The notes beneath the pieces are model-generated. The model searched no databases and was not told the origin of the DNA. It worked only from the letters and a program-made list of their open reading frames with translations. Shown here one piece after another: positions 1-7,231 of a stretch of 12,316 nt of DNA. The number at the start of each line of letters is the position of its first letter. Within the stretch, counting starts at the first letter, position 1. The stretch is from Bordetella petrii (GTDB lineage Bacteria > Pseudomonadota > Gammaproteobacteria > Burkholderiales > Burkholderiaceae_B): the NCBI RefSeq assembly GCF_017356245.1, contig NZ_JAFMZZ010000001.1:3038428-3050743 (forward strand). The letters are read 5' to 3'. A program made the translations under genes and the position numbers.

Positions 1-15
1 CCGTCTCAGTCGTAC

Positions 16-46
16 GGTGTCCGACACCCTGCGGGAGTCAGACACC
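16..46. repeat. GGTGTC...GACACC dispersed palindromic element, copy 1
   Basis: A 31-bp element begins GGTGTCCGACACC and ends GTCAGACACC, so its ends form an inverted repeat (nine positions, one mismatch), and its left end is also a small palindrome. Its reverse complement matches the element at 11115-11146 except for one substitution and one single-base gap. It lies about 110 bp beyond the stop of the minus-strand RNB gene, where a hairpin could help stop or stabilise that transcript (inference). It is clearly a repeat family within the window. Membership of a genome-wide family is from general memory of Bordetella/Achromobacter genomes. Confidence 0.75.
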
Positions 47-155
47 TTGGCGCTGATTCGGGTGAACGGTTATTTCCGCCGCGCAGGGCGCCCGGACGGC
101 ACCGTGAAGCCGAGGCAGCCCCGCCACCCCGCGCCGACGCCAGAAGAAAAAACCC

Positions 156-2039
156 TCACCCCGCCAACCCCGCGTACCGGCAATCCACCTCGAGCGCCAA
201 CTCATCCACCCCCAGGATGTCCAACTCGACAGCGGTGCCGCGTTCGAGTTCGGGCAGGCCGCCCACCCGCGTCACCAGCGGCGCATTGCCCAGCCGCACC
301 AGGTCTTCGCGCAGCACGTGCGCTACCGCGCGGGTGATGCCCTGCTGCTGCAGCCAGCGCAGGCACCAGTAGCGTTCCATGTTGCCCTGGAACTCGTTCC
401 AGGCGGCGTACTGGGCGTCGAAGGCGCCGATGATCGCGAACAGGTCGGCGTCGCGCGGCTTGAAAGGGGCCACCAGGCGGGCCGATACGCCGTGCTCGAC
501 CGCGGCGATCAGCTGCCACTGGTTCACCAGGTCGACATAGCGGCGCAGCGGCGAGGTGCTCCAGGCATATTGCGGCACCCCGATGGCCTCGTGCGGCAGG
601 GCCTGGGTGCTCATGCGCACCCGCCCGGCCTGCTGCGAGCGGTAGATGCCCGGCACGCCGTGCTGGTGCAGCAGGCCGCCCCACACATTGTTGGCCAGGA
701 TCATGTATTCGGCCACCATGCGGTCCAGTGGCGCGTTGCGCTGGCGCGGCACCAGGCGCACCGGCGTGTCGGGGTCGTCGGGGCTGCCGTCCAGGTAAAA
801 GCTGTATTCCACCCGTGAATTGTTCTCGGGCTTGCCGCGCACGGCGTCGCGCTGCGCCGACAGCGCGCTGGCCAGCCGCCACAGCGGCCGCAGCCAATGC
901 CCGTAGGGCAGCGGCGCATCGGGGTCGTTCAGGGCGGCCTCGGTGACCTGCCCATCGAGTTCGTTGTGGCGCAGGTTCTCGCGCACCACCACGCGCTCCA
1001 CCCGCGTCTCCGACGCAATGATCTCGCCGCTGGCCGGATCGGCCGTTATATACAGCGACAGCGCCGGCACCTCGCGGCCCGCATCCAGCGAAAACGCCTG
1101 GATGACATTGTCGGGCTGCATGGGAATCTTCTCGCCTGGCATGTACACGGTGGAGAGGCGCGCACGCGCCAGCTTGTCGAGCTCGCTGCCGCGGGCCACG
1201 GCCAGGCCCGGCGCGGCTACGTGGATGCCGACGCGCACCTTGCCGTCGGGCAGGGCGCAAACCGACAGCGCATCGTCGATTTCGGTGGTGGTGATGTCAT
1301 CCACCGAATAGATCTCGGCGTCGGCCAGCGGCAGTTCGCGTTCCAGCGGCGGGATGGCGGTGTCCGGAAAACCGGTTCCGCGCGGAAAGTGCGTGGCCAG
1401 AAAGCGGCGCTTGTGCAGGGCCAGCGGATGCGGCCAGGCGCCCAGTTCCAGCAGCAGGCGGTCGGGGCTTTTCTGCAGCCGCGCGCAGGCGGCGTCCAGG
1501 GCCTTCCATTGCATGCTGTTTTTGTCGGGCCGGATCAGCAGCGATTCGGCCGCCTGGGCAATGTCGTCGGGCAGGCGGCCCGCCGCCATCTCGTCGACCC
1601 ACTGCTGCTGCTGCTCGGCCTGCTTCTGCTTCTTGTCCAGCGCCGCCAGCGCCGCCGCCAGGATGTCCGGGGGCGCCGGCCGGTAGCGGCCCTTGCCGCG
1701 CCGGTGGAAGTACGCCGGCGCGCCGTGCAGGCGCATCAGCAGCGCGGCCTGCTCCACGGCGCCGGGCACATGGCCGAAATAATCGGCCGCCAGGGCGGCC
1801 GAGTCGAATTCTTCCTGCGGCGCGCATTCCCACAAGAACTGCAGGTCCAGCGCCTCGGCGGCCTGCGCGGCCTGGGCCAGCAGCGCGGCCGGCGCCGGCT
1901 CGGCGAAGGTGAACAGCGTGTTGGCGCGCTTGATCTTGCTGCGCTTGCCCGATTCCGACTCCACCTGCAGGCTGGCGTCGGTCTCGGACAGGATATTGGC
2001 GGCCTTGAAGCCGCCGTCTTCTTCGTAAAGCACGTACAT
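156..2039 (-). CDS. RNB-domain (RNase II/VacB family) 3'-5' exoribonuclease
   Basis: This 627-residue protein is predicted to degrade single-stranded RNA processively from the 3' end in the cytoplasm. The RNB catalytic core spans about residues 243-510. An acidic cluster at 247-256 (SVDDITTTEIDDAL) supplies the metal-binding aspartates D247, D255 and D256, and the family signature YAWSTSPLRRYVDLVNQ is at 491-507. Where E. coli RNase II has D207 this protein has E253. The first 240 residues are not an obvious cold-shock-domain pair: they look like a small beta-rich domain followed by a helical, possibly winged-helix, segment. The C-terminal 60 residues may be a reduced S1-like domain. Length is close to RNase II (about 640) and shorter than RNase R (about 800). 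The ATG has only a weak upstream GGA. It follows the hydrolase gene by 85 bp with a probable promoter in the gap. The family is certain; rnb versus rnr identity is not. Confidence 0.93.
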   Translation of the reverse strand: MYVLYEEDGGFKAANILSETDASLQVESESGKRSKIKRANTLFTFAEPAPAALLAQAAQAAEALDLQFLWECAPQEEFDSAALAADYFGHVPGAVEQAALLMRLHGAPAYFHRRGKGRYRPAPPDILAAALAALDKKQKQAEQQQQWVDEMAAGRLPDDIAQAAESLLIRPDKNSMQWKALDAACARLQKSPDRLLLELGAWPHPLALHKRRFLATHFPRGTGFPDTAIPPLERELPLADAEIYSVDDITTTEIDDALSVCALPDGKVRVGIHVAAPGLAVARGSELDKLARARLSTVYMPGEKIPMQPDNVIQAFSLDAGREVPALSLYITADPASGEIIASETRVERVVVRENLRHNELDGQVTEAALNDPDAPLPYGHWLRPLWRLASALSAQRDAVRGKPENNSRVEYSFYLDGSPDDPDTPVRLVPRQRNAPLDRMVAEYMILANNVWGGLLHQHGVPGIYRSQQAGRVRMSTQALPHEAIGVPQYAWSTSPLRRYVDLVNQWQLIAAVEHGVSARLVAPFKPRDADLFAIIGAFDAQYAAWNEFQGNMERYWCLRWLQQQGITRAVAHVLREDLVRLGNAPLVTRVGGLPELERGTAVELDILGVDELALEVDCRYAGLAG

Positions 2040-2098
2040 AATCAGTCCATCGAGGGCGCGGCATCCGCGCTGGCCCGCGCGGGGCGGGCTTCTGCTTG

Positions 2099-2128
2099 TT
2101 TATATAGCTGGAACGGGGGTTGGGTCAG
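2099..2128 (-). promoter_or_regulatory. candidate sigma-70 promoter for the RNB exoribonuclease gene
   Basis: Read on the minus strand, CTGACC (2123-2128) resembles a -35 box and TATAAA (2099-2104, inside an AT-rich TATATAAAC) matches the -10 consensus at five of six positions. The spacer is 18 bp. The -35 box overlaps the stop codon of the upstream hydrolase gene. The start codon lies about 60 bp downstream, leaving a leader of about 50 nt that contains a GC-rich palindrome around 2073-2086. This is sequence resemblance only. Confidence 0.4.
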
Positions 2129-2724
2129 GGGCCGGGGGCCGCGCAGGCAAAATCCAGCACCTCGGGCAGCCAGCGCTCGAAATCCGACAGCCCGTGGTCG
2201 CTGCCCTGCACGATGCGCTGCCGGCAGCCGGCATAGCGCGCCTGCATTTCACGCCAGTCCAGGACTTCGTCGCCGGTGGCCGCCACCAGGAAATAACGTT
2301 CGGGTTGCGTCACGGCCGCCACTCGCGCCGCGGCCAGTTCATCGACATACTCGGCGCGGAACTCGAACGGCGCGTCGGAATGATACATGCGATGCTGGCC
2401 CACCTGCGTGGCCAGGTCGCGCGCCGCCTCGACCGCGGGGTTGAGCAGCACGGCCTTGCAGTCCAGCTGTTCGGCCAGCCAGGTGGCGTAGTAGCCGCCC
2501 AGCGACGATCCGATGATGGTCAGGCGGCGCGGGCTGTCGGCCCGGGCCAGCTGGCCGTGCGCCAGGCTCAGCGCCAGGTCCAGCGCCTGGCGGGGGCTGG
2601 CCGGCAGTTGCGGGCACTGCCAGTCGCGTCCGCCCGCCAGGCCCCGCGCGGCCATGGCCTGCGCCATCAGGCGGGCCTTGAACGACTCGGGCGACGAGCG
2701 AAAGCCGTGCAGGTACAGGATCAT
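2125..2724 (-). CDS. YqiA/YcfP-family alpha/beta-fold hydrolase (esterase-like)
   Basis: This 199-residue cytosolic protein belongs to the small YqiA-type (UPF0227) alpha/beta hydrolases, whose E. coli member has esterase activity on short acyl esters; the natural substrate is unknown. The N-terminus MILYLHGFRSSPESFKA carries the oxyanion-hole LHGF motif typical of the family. The nucleophile elbow is GSSLGG at 72-77, with S74 as probable nucleophile. D152 (in ATGDEVLDW) and H177 (in GSDHGLS) complete a likely catalytic triad. There is no signal peptide. Its ATG overlaps the mpl stop codon (ATGA, four bases), so the two genes are probably co-transcribed and translationally coupled; its own ribosome-binding site is weak. 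Nothing in the sequence ties its chemistry to peptidoglycan. Confidence 0.88.
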   Translation of the reverse strand: MILYLHGFRSSPESFKARLMAQAMAARGLAGGRDWQCPQLPASPRQALDLALSLAHGQLARADSPRRLTIIGSSLGGYYATWLAEQLDCKAVLLNPAVEAARDLATQVGQHRMYHSDAPFEFRAEYVDELAAARVAAVTQPERYFLVAATGDEVLDWREMQARYAGCRQRIVQGSDHGLSDFERWLPEVLDFACAAPGP

Positions 2725-4097
2725 GGCGCGTCCCGCCGCGCCAGGGCCTCGAGCAGCTTGCCGTGCACGCCACCGAAGCCGCCGTTGCTCATCACCAGCA
2801 CGTGGTCGCCGGGGCGGGCGGCCTGCGCCACCGCGGCCACCAGGGCGTCCAGGTCGTCGTAGCTGGAGGCGCGTTCGCCCAGCGGGGCCAGCACTTCATC
2901 GGGGTTCCAGCCCAGCGCGTGCTTGCCGCTGCGCGCGCCGAAGCAGAATACCCGGTCGGCGCCCTGCAGCGCGCCGGGCAGGCGGGCCGCCATGGCGCCC
3001 AGCTTCATGGTGTTCGAGCGAGGCTCCAGCACCGCCAGGATGCGCGCCTGGCCCACCTGGCGCCGCAGGCCTTCCACGGTGGTTTCAATGGCGGTGGGGT
3101 GGTGCGCGAAATCGTCGTACACCTTCACGCCGCCGGCCGTGCCGCGCAGTTCCATGCGGCGCTTCACGCCGCCGAAGCGGCTCAGCGCGGCCACGCCCGC
3201 GGCCGGGTCCACGCCGGCATGTTCGGCCGCCGCCAGCGCCGCCAGGGCGTTCAGGCGGTTGTGCTCGCCGCCCAGCGTCCAGCGCACCGTGCCCACCGCG
3301 TGGTCGCCGTGCCGCACCTCGAAGGCGCCGTCGCCGTCCGCCGGGCCGGCCTGCCAGGCGCCGCCCGCGCCGAAGTGCGCGGTTTCCGACCAGCAGCCGC
3401 GCGCCATGACGCGGTCCAGCGCGGGGCTGCCGGTGGGCAGCACAATGCGTCCGCGCCCGGGAATGGTGCGCACCAGGTGGTGGAACTGGGTCTCGATGGC
3501 CGCCAGATCGGGGAAGATGTCGGCGTGGTCGTATTCCAGGTTGTTCAAGATGGCCGTGCGCGGACGGTAATGCACGAACTTCGAGCGCTTGTCGAAGAAA
3601 GCGGTGTCGTACTCGTCGGCCTCGATCACGAACGGCCGCACCGCCGGGTCATAGCGCGCCGAGACCTTCAGGTCGTGCGCCACTCCGCCGATCAGGAAAT
3701 TGGGCCGCAGGCCGGCCGCCTCGAGTATCCAGGCCAGCATCGAGCTGGTGGTGGTCTTGCCGTGCGTGCCGGCCACGGCCAGCACGTGGGCGCCCGGCAG
3801 CACGTTGTCACCCAGCCACTGCGGGCCCGATACATAGCGGGCGCCGCTGTCCAGAATGGCTTCCATCAGCGGGTTGCCGCGCGTCACCACATTGCCGATC
3901 ACGTACAGGTCGGGCGCCAGGGCCAGCTGGTCGGCGCCATAGCCTTCGATCAGGTCGATGCCCTGCTCGGCCAGTTGGGTGCTCATCGGGGGGTACACGG
4001 CGGTGTCGCAGCCCGTGACCCGGTGGCCGGCGGCCCGCGCGATCAGCGCCAGGCCGCCCATGAAAGTGCCGCAAATGCCAAGAATATGCAGGTGCAT
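2721..4097 (-). CDS. mpl: UDP-N-acetylmuramate:L-alanyl-gamma-D-glutamyl-meso-diaminopimelate ligase (Mpl)
   Basis: Mpl joins the murein tripeptide recovered from turned-over cell wall to UDP-MurNAc using ATP, a cytosolic shortcut in peptidoglycan recycling. The 458 residues match the usual Mpl length (E. coli 457). Features in order: N-terminal Rossmann-like start MHLHILGICGTFMGG, ATP-binding loop GTHGKTT at 110-116, ADEYDTAFFDKRSKF around 160-174, NNLEYDHADIF around 186-196, VYDDFAHHPTA at 326-336 and EPRSNTMKLG at 358-367. The last two are characteristic of Mpl and the related MurC family, and the IGVAHDLK-like and DTAFFDK stretches favour Mpl over MurC. The start is set by AGGAG nine bases before the ATG. 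The reading frame stays open another 139 codons upstream, but that stretch is antisense to the tlpA-like gene and lacks family similarity. It is the first gene of a minus-strand group with the hydrolase gene. Confidence 0.96.
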   Translation of the reverse strand: MHLHILGICGTFMGGLALIARAAGHRVTGCDTAVYPPMSTQLAEQGIDLIEGYGADQLALAPDLYVIGNVVTRGNPLMEAILDSGARYVSGPQWLGDNVLPGAHVLAVAGTHGKTTTSSMLAWILEAAGLRPNFLIGGVAHDLKVSARYDPAVRPFVIEADEYDTAFFDKRSKFVHYRPRTAILNNLEYDHADIFPDLAAIETQFHHLVRTIPGRGRIVLPTGSPALDRVMARGCWSETAHFGAGGAWQAGPADGDGAFEVRHGDHAVGTVRWTLGGEHNRLNALAALAAAEHAGVDPAAGVAALSRFGGVKRRMELRGTAGGVKVYDDFAHHPTAIETTVEGLRRQVGQARILAVLEPRSNTMKLGAMAARLPGALQGADRVFCFGARSGKHALGWNPDEVLAPLGERASSYDDLDALVAAVAQAARPGDHVLVMSNGGFGGVHGKLLEALARRDAP

Positions 4098-4115
4098 TGA
4101 TGTTCTCCTGGGCGC

Positions 4116-4121
4116 ATTGTA
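4116..4121 (-). promoter_or_regulatory. candidate -10 box of the mpl promoter
   Basis: TACAAT on the minus strand matches the sigma-70 -10 consensus at five of six positions and lies 18 bp before the mpl ATG, upstream of the AGGAG ribosome-binding site. No good -35 box is visible in the GC-rich sequence before it, so an activator or an alternative promoter is possible. Confidence 0.4.
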
Positions 4122-4151
4122 GAGGCTCGCCCGCCGGCCGCCGCCTGCGGT

Positions 4152-4157
4152 TATGAT
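4152..4157 (+). promoter_or_regulatory. candidate -10 box of the tlpA-like gene, possibly giving a leaderless mRNA
   Basis: TATGAT matches the -10 consensus at five of six positions and ends six bases before the ATG at 4164. Transcription starting at the usual distance would begin at or next to that ATG, giving an mRNA with little or no leader. This fits the lack of a Shine-Dalgarno sequence. No convincing -35 box is visible, so confidence is low. Confidence 0.3.
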
Positions 4158-4163
4158 CCGGCT

Positions 4164-4706
4164 ATGAACCGTCGTTTCTTCTTGTATGCCGGCGCCGCCG
4201 CGGCAGTGGCCGTGGCCGGGGGCTATGCCTACCGCGAACGCAGCCGTGCCGGCGCCGGGCCCGCCGCCCCGGCTTCCGCCAATGGCGATCCGGTCGCCGC
4301 GCTGCGCGCGCTGCCGCTGCCCGACCTCGATGGCACGCCGCGCAGCCTGGCCGACTGGCAGGGGCGGCCCATGGTGGTCAATTTCTGGGCAACCTGGTGC
4401 GCGCCGTGCGTAAAAGAAATGCCCGAATTGCAGGCTTTGCATCAAAAATACCCCGCCATCCAGTTTGTGGGCATTGGCGTGGATAAAGCCGAAAACATGC
4501 GGCAATTCCTGCAAAAAGTGCCTGTCTCATATCCTCTGCTGGTCATGGGCGCGGGGGCGATAGATACCCTGCGCACCCTGGGCAATCCCGCCGGCGGGTT
4601 GCCGTTTACTTTGGTTTTCGATGCAGATGGCCGAATTAACCGGAAAATCCTCGGCCAGATCCAGCCCGACGATCTCGAGCGTACACTGCACGGCCTGGCC
4701 GCCTGA
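4164..4706 (+). CDS. TlpA-family thiol-disulfide oxidoreductase, N-terminally anchored
   Basis: This 180-residue protein begins with a positively charged MNRRFF and a hydrophobic Ala/Val stretch (about residues 5-22). That could be an uncleaved membrane anchor or a signal peptide, so the thioredoxin domain should face the periplasm. The domain (about 48-178) has the redox motif WCAPC (C79 and C82) in the context VVNFWATWCAPCVKEMPEL. It also has the cis-proline P147 in GGLPFTL and the extended LPLPDLDGTPRSLADWQGRP lead-in of TlpA/ResA-type proteins. It probably reduces disulfides in periplasmic or cytochrome-c-related substrates; no such partner genes are adjacent. It is divergent from mpl across 66 bp and followed by aroQ after 135 bp. 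No ribosome-binding site is visible. Family assignment is firm; the physiological substrate is unknown. Confidence 0.92.
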   Translation: MNRRFFLYAGAAAAVAVAGGYAYRERSRAGAGPAAPASANGDPVAALRALPLPDLDGTPRSLADWQGRPMVVNFWATWCAPCVKEMPELQALHQKYPAIQFVGIGVDKAENMRQFLQKVPVSYPLLVMGAGAIDTLRTLGNPAGGLPFTLVFDADGRINRKILGQIQPDDLERTLHGLAA

Positions 4707-4722
4707 TCCGCCGCGCCGCTGG

Positions 4723-4739
4723 TGCACCAAAATGGGGCG
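4723..4739. promoter_or_regulatory. sequence resembling an NtrC binding site
   Basis: TGCACCAAAATGGGGCG matches the classical NtrC operator pattern TGCACC-N5-GGTGCA at all but two of 17 positions, counting the AT-rich centre seen at glnA sites. It sits 17 bp after the tlpA-like stop and about 100 bp before aroQ. I found no sigma-54 -24/-12 promoter (GG-N10-GC) at a convincing position between it and aroQ, so it may be coincidence. Confidence 0.2.
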
Positions 4740-4841
4740 CGGGCGGCGTATCTGTTGGACAAATGATGTGAATAGGCGTAAAAAGGCGGTTTATCGATAG
4801 TTTTGCCGACACTTTGCGGCTGGCCTTCCGGCGCAACCCAC

Positions 4842-5276
4842 ATGGCGCAACAGATCCTGGTATTGCACGGCCCCAACCTGAACCTGCTGGGTTCACGCGA
4901 GCCCCATCTCTACGGCAGCCTCACGCTGGCGCAGATCAACCAGGGCCTCGAAGCGCTGGCCGCGCAACTGGGCATCGGCCTCACCGCGTGGCAAAGCAAC
5001 CACGAAGGCGCGCTGGTCGAGCGCATCCAGGCGGCCCGGCAAGACGGCACCGATTTCATCGTCATCAACGCGGCAGCCTACACGCACACCAGTGTTGCCG
5101 TGCGCGACGCCCTGGCGGCGGTTGCGATCCCTTTTGTTGAAGTACATTTGTCGAACCTGTATAAACGCGAGCCGTTCCGGCAGCATTCCTACCTGTCCGA
5201 CCTGGCCGTCGGCCTGGTCTGCGGCCTGGGTGCCAACGGCTACGAGGCGGCAGTGCGTTATGCGGCACGGCATTAG
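4842..5276 (+). CDS. aroQ: type II 3-dehydroquinate dehydratase
   Basis: AroQ converts 3-dehydroquinate to 3-dehydroshikimate in the shikimate pathway; type II enzymes are cytosolic dodecamers. The protein is 144 residues, the usual size. Visible family features are [18 protein letters not shown] with R19 on the flexible lid and the catalytic Y24, the substrate-binding NAAAYTHTS with N76 and H82, and [21 protein letters not shown] with H102 and R113. Many homologues read NPGA at the N76 loop; alanines there are tolerated in the family. The frame is open from 4803, but the ATG at 4842 puts the conserved start [12 protein letters not shown] at the N-terminus. No good Shine-Dalgarno precedes it. 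accB follows after 99 bp, matching the aroQ-accB-accC arrangement seen in many proteobacteria. Confidence 0.96.
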   Translation: MAQQILVLHGPNLNLLGSREPHLYGSLTLAQINQGLEALAAQLGIGLTAWQSNHEGALVERIQAARQDGTDFIVINAAAYTHTSVAVRDALAAVAIPFVEVHLSNLYKREPFRQHSYLSDLAVGLVCGLGANGYEAAVRYAARH

Positions 5277-5322
5277 TGCGGCATTCCAGTCTCCGGATTC
5301 ACCTTTACCTCTACATACGATA

Positions 5323-5349
5323 CGGCGCGGCCCTGACGCAGACGCGCCG
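5323..5349 (+). other. inverted repeat in the accB leader
   Basis: CGGCGCG (5323-5329) and CGCGCCG (5343-5349) form a perfect 7-bp stem around a 13-nt loop, 26 bp before the accB start codon and just upstream of its GGGAAG ribosome-binding region. No T-run follows, so it is not a typical intrinsic terminator. It might shape the mRNA leader or mark a processing point between aroQ and accB; no function is shown by the sequence. Confidence 0.35.
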
Positions 5350-5375
5350 CCAACATTAATCGGGAAGCAGCTTCT

Positions 5376-5831
5376 ATGGACCTCCGAAAACTCAAAACCC
5401 TGATCGACCTGGTGGCGGAATCGGGCATTGCCGAGCTTGAAATCACCGAGGGCGAAGGCAAGGTCCGCATCGTCAAGTTCTCGCAGACGCTGCAGCCGGT
5501 GGCCTACCACGTGCCCGAAGCGCCCGTGGCCGCCGCCGCGCCGGCTCCTGCCGCCGCGGCCGCCGCGCCGGCCCCCGAGGCCGCGCCCGTTCCGCAGGGC
5601 CACGTGGTCAAGGCGCCCATGGTGGGCACCTTCTACCGCGCGCCCAACCCGGGCGCCGCGCCCTTCATCGACGTGGGCCAGTCGGTCAAAGAAGGCGACC
5701 CGCTGTGCATCATCGAAGCCATGAAGCTGCTCAATGAAATCGAAGCCGACAAGTCCGGCGTCATCAAAGAGATCCTCGTCGAAAATGGCGAACCCGTCGA
5801 ATACGGCCAACCGCTGTTCGTCATTGGCTGA
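5376..5831 (+). CDS. accB: biotin carboxyl carrier protein of acetyl-CoA carboxylase
   Basis: AccB carries the biotin that AccC carboxylates and that carboxyltransferase (AccA/AccD, not in this window) uses to make malonyl-CoA for fatty-acid synthesis. The 151-residue protein has the typical N-terminal segment [20 protein letters not shown] and a flexible Ala/Pro linker at about 48-75. The biotinyl domain at about 76-151 includes [11 protein letters not shown] and the biotinylation motif EAMK with K117 as target. The length is close to E. coli AccB (156). GGGAAG lies 9 bp upstream of the ATG. It is followed by accC after 8 bp, so the two subunits of the biotin carboxylase half-reaction are almost certainly made from one transcript. 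E. coli accBC is autoregulated by AccB; this sequence does not show whether that holds here. Confidence 0.97.
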   Translation: MDLRKLKTLIDLVAESGIAELEITEGEGKVRIVKFSQTLQPVAYHVPEAPVAAAAPAPAAAAAAPAPEAAPVPQGHVVKAPMVGTFYRAPNPGAAPFIDVGQSVKEGDPLCIIEAMKLLNEIEADKSGVIKEILVENGEPVEYGQPLFVIG

Positions 5832-5839
5832 TTGCGCAT

Positions 5840-7186
5840 ATGTTTGAAAAAATCCTGATCGCCAACCGCGGCGAGATCGCGCTGCGCATCCAACGCGCCT
5901 GCCGCGAGCTCGGCATCAAGACGGTGGTCGTGCACTCCGAGGCCGACCGCGACGCCAAGTACGTGCGCCTGGCCGACGAGTCCGTGTGCATCGGGCCGGC
6001 GCCGTCGCGCGAAAGCTACCTGAACATGCCGGCCATCATTTCGGCGGCCGAAGTCACCGATTCCGAGGCCATCCACCCCGGCTACGGTTTCCTGTCCGAA
6101 AACGCCGATTTCGCTGACCGGGTCGAGAAAAGCGGCTTCGTGTTCATCGGGCCGCGCCCCGAAACCATCCGGCTGATGGGCGACAAGGTCAGCGCCAAGC
6201 GCGCCATGATCGAAGCCGGCGTGCCGGTGGTGCCCGGCTCTGAAGGCGCGTTGCCCGACGATCCCCAGGAAATCATGCGCGTGGCCCGCGAAGTGGGCTA
6301 TCCGGTGATCATCAAGGCCGCCGGCGGCGGCGGCGGGCGCGGCATGCGGGTGGTGTACACCGAGGCCGCGCTGCTCAACGCCGTTACCATGACGCGTTCC
6401 GAAGCCGGCGCGGCCTTCAACAATCCCGAAGTCTACATGGAGAAGTTCCTCGAGAACCCGCGCCATGTCGAAATCCAGATCCTGGCCGACGGCGGGCGCA
6501 ACGCCGTGTGGCTGGGCGAGCGCGACTGCTCCATGCAGCGGCGCCACCAGAAGGTCATCGAAGAGGCCCCGGCGCCCGGCATCGCCCGCCGCCTGATCGA
6601 GCGCATCGGCGACCGCTGCGCCGACGCCTGCCGCAAAATGGGCTACCGCGGCGCCGGCACGTTCGAATTCCTGTACGAAAACGGCGAGTTCTATTTCATC
6701 GAAATGAACACCCGCATCCAGGTCGAACACCCGGTCACCGAACTCATCACCGGCGTAGACCTGGTCCAGCAGCAGATCCGTATCGCCTCGGGCGAGAAAT
6801 TCCTGCTGCGCCAGCGCGACATCGAGTTCAAGGGCCATGCCATCGAATGCCGCATCAACGCCGAAGATCCGTTCCGCTTCGTGCCCAGCCCCGGCCGCAT
6901 CACCAACTGGCATACGCCGGGCGGCCCCGGGGTGCGCATCGATTCGCACGCGTTCAACGGCTATTTCGTGCCGCCCAACTACGACTCGATGATCGCCAAG
7001 GTCATCACGTACGGCGACACGCGCGACCAGGCGCTGGCCCGCATGCGCATCGCGCTGTCCGAGATGGTGGTCGAAGGCATTTCCACCAACATCCCGCTGC
7101 ACCGCGAGCTGCTGCAAGATGCCCGCTTCATCGAAGGCGGCACCAGCATCCATTACCTCGAGCACAAGCTGGCCCAGCGCCCTTGA
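5840..7186 (+). CDS. accC: biotin carboxylase subunit of acetyl-CoA carboxylase
   Basis: AccC uses ATP and bicarbonate to carboxylate the biotin on AccB, the first step in committed fatty-acid synthesis. The 448 residues match the family (E. coli 449). The N-terminal domain starts [16 protein letters not shown] and includes [16 protein letters not shown] around 78-93. The ATP-grasp region has K116, K159 and the glycine-rich loop [10 protein letters not shown] at 161-170. Catalytic residues are in [16 protein letters not shown] (E288, N290, R292, E296), with R338 in ECRIN and E342 in AEDP. All expected active-site residues are present, so the enzyme should be active. It lies 8 bp after accB. 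The spacing suggests coupling; ribosome-binding signals before the ATG are weak. Confidence 0.98.
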   Translation: MFEKILIANRGEIALRIQRACRELGIKTVVVHSEADRDAKYVRLADESVCIGPAPSRESYLNMPAIISAAEVTDSEAIHPGYGFLSENADFADRVEKSGFVFIGPRPETIRLMGDKVSAKRAMIEAGVPVVPGSEGALPDDPQEIMRVAREVGYPVIIKAAGGGGGRGMRVVYTEAALLNAVTMTRSEAGAAFNNPEVYMEKFLENPRHVEIQILADGGRNAVWLGERDCSMQRRHQKVIEEAPAPGIARRLIERIGDRCADACRKMGYRGAGTFEFLYENGEFYFIEMNTRIQVEHPVTELITGVDLVQQQIRIASGEKFLLRQRDIEFKGHAIECRINAEDPFRFVPSPGRITNWHTPGGPGVRIDSHAFNGYFVPPNYDSMIAKVITYGDTRDQALARMRIALSEMVVEGISTNIPLHRELLQDARFIEGGTSIHYLEHKLAQRP

Positions 7187-7192
7187 TGCCCA

Positions 7193-7213
7193 GGCGGGCC
7201 CTTGCGGCCCGCC
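7193..7213 (+). other. GC-rich hairpin between accC and prmA
   Basis: GGCGGGC (7193-7199) and GCCCGCC (7207-7213) make a perfect 7-bp stem with a 7-nt loop, starting 7 bp after the accC stop and ending 5 bp before the GGAAG ribosome-binding site of prmA. No T-tract follows, so full termination is unlikely. It could protect upstream accBC mRNA or lower prmA expression relative to accC (inference). Confidence 0.4.
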
Positions 7214-7231
7214 CCACCGGAAGAACCAGCC

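Noticed and set aside
17..337. 106-codon plus-strand open frame at the left edge
   Set aside because: It starts inside the palindromic repeat, overlaps the end of the RNB gene antisense, and is Pro/Arg-rich without motifs.
897..2444. 515-codon plus-strand open frame opposite the RNB and hydrolase genes
   Set aside because: Low-complexity Arg/Gly/Leu-rich translation antisense to conserved genes, with no start signal.
2763..4100. 445-codon plus-strand open frame opposite mpl
   Set aside because: It mirrors mpl almost exactly and has no recognisable domain.
4098..4514. 139-codon N-terminal extension of mpl
   Set aside because: It runs antisense through the tlpA-like gene. The AGGAG-preceded ATG at 4097 gives a protein of normal Mpl length.
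4755..4797. sigma-70 promoter for aroQ (TTGGAC ... TATCGA)
   Set aside because: The two boxes match consensus poorly and are not at a usable spacing, so no promoter is claimed, though one probably exists nearby.
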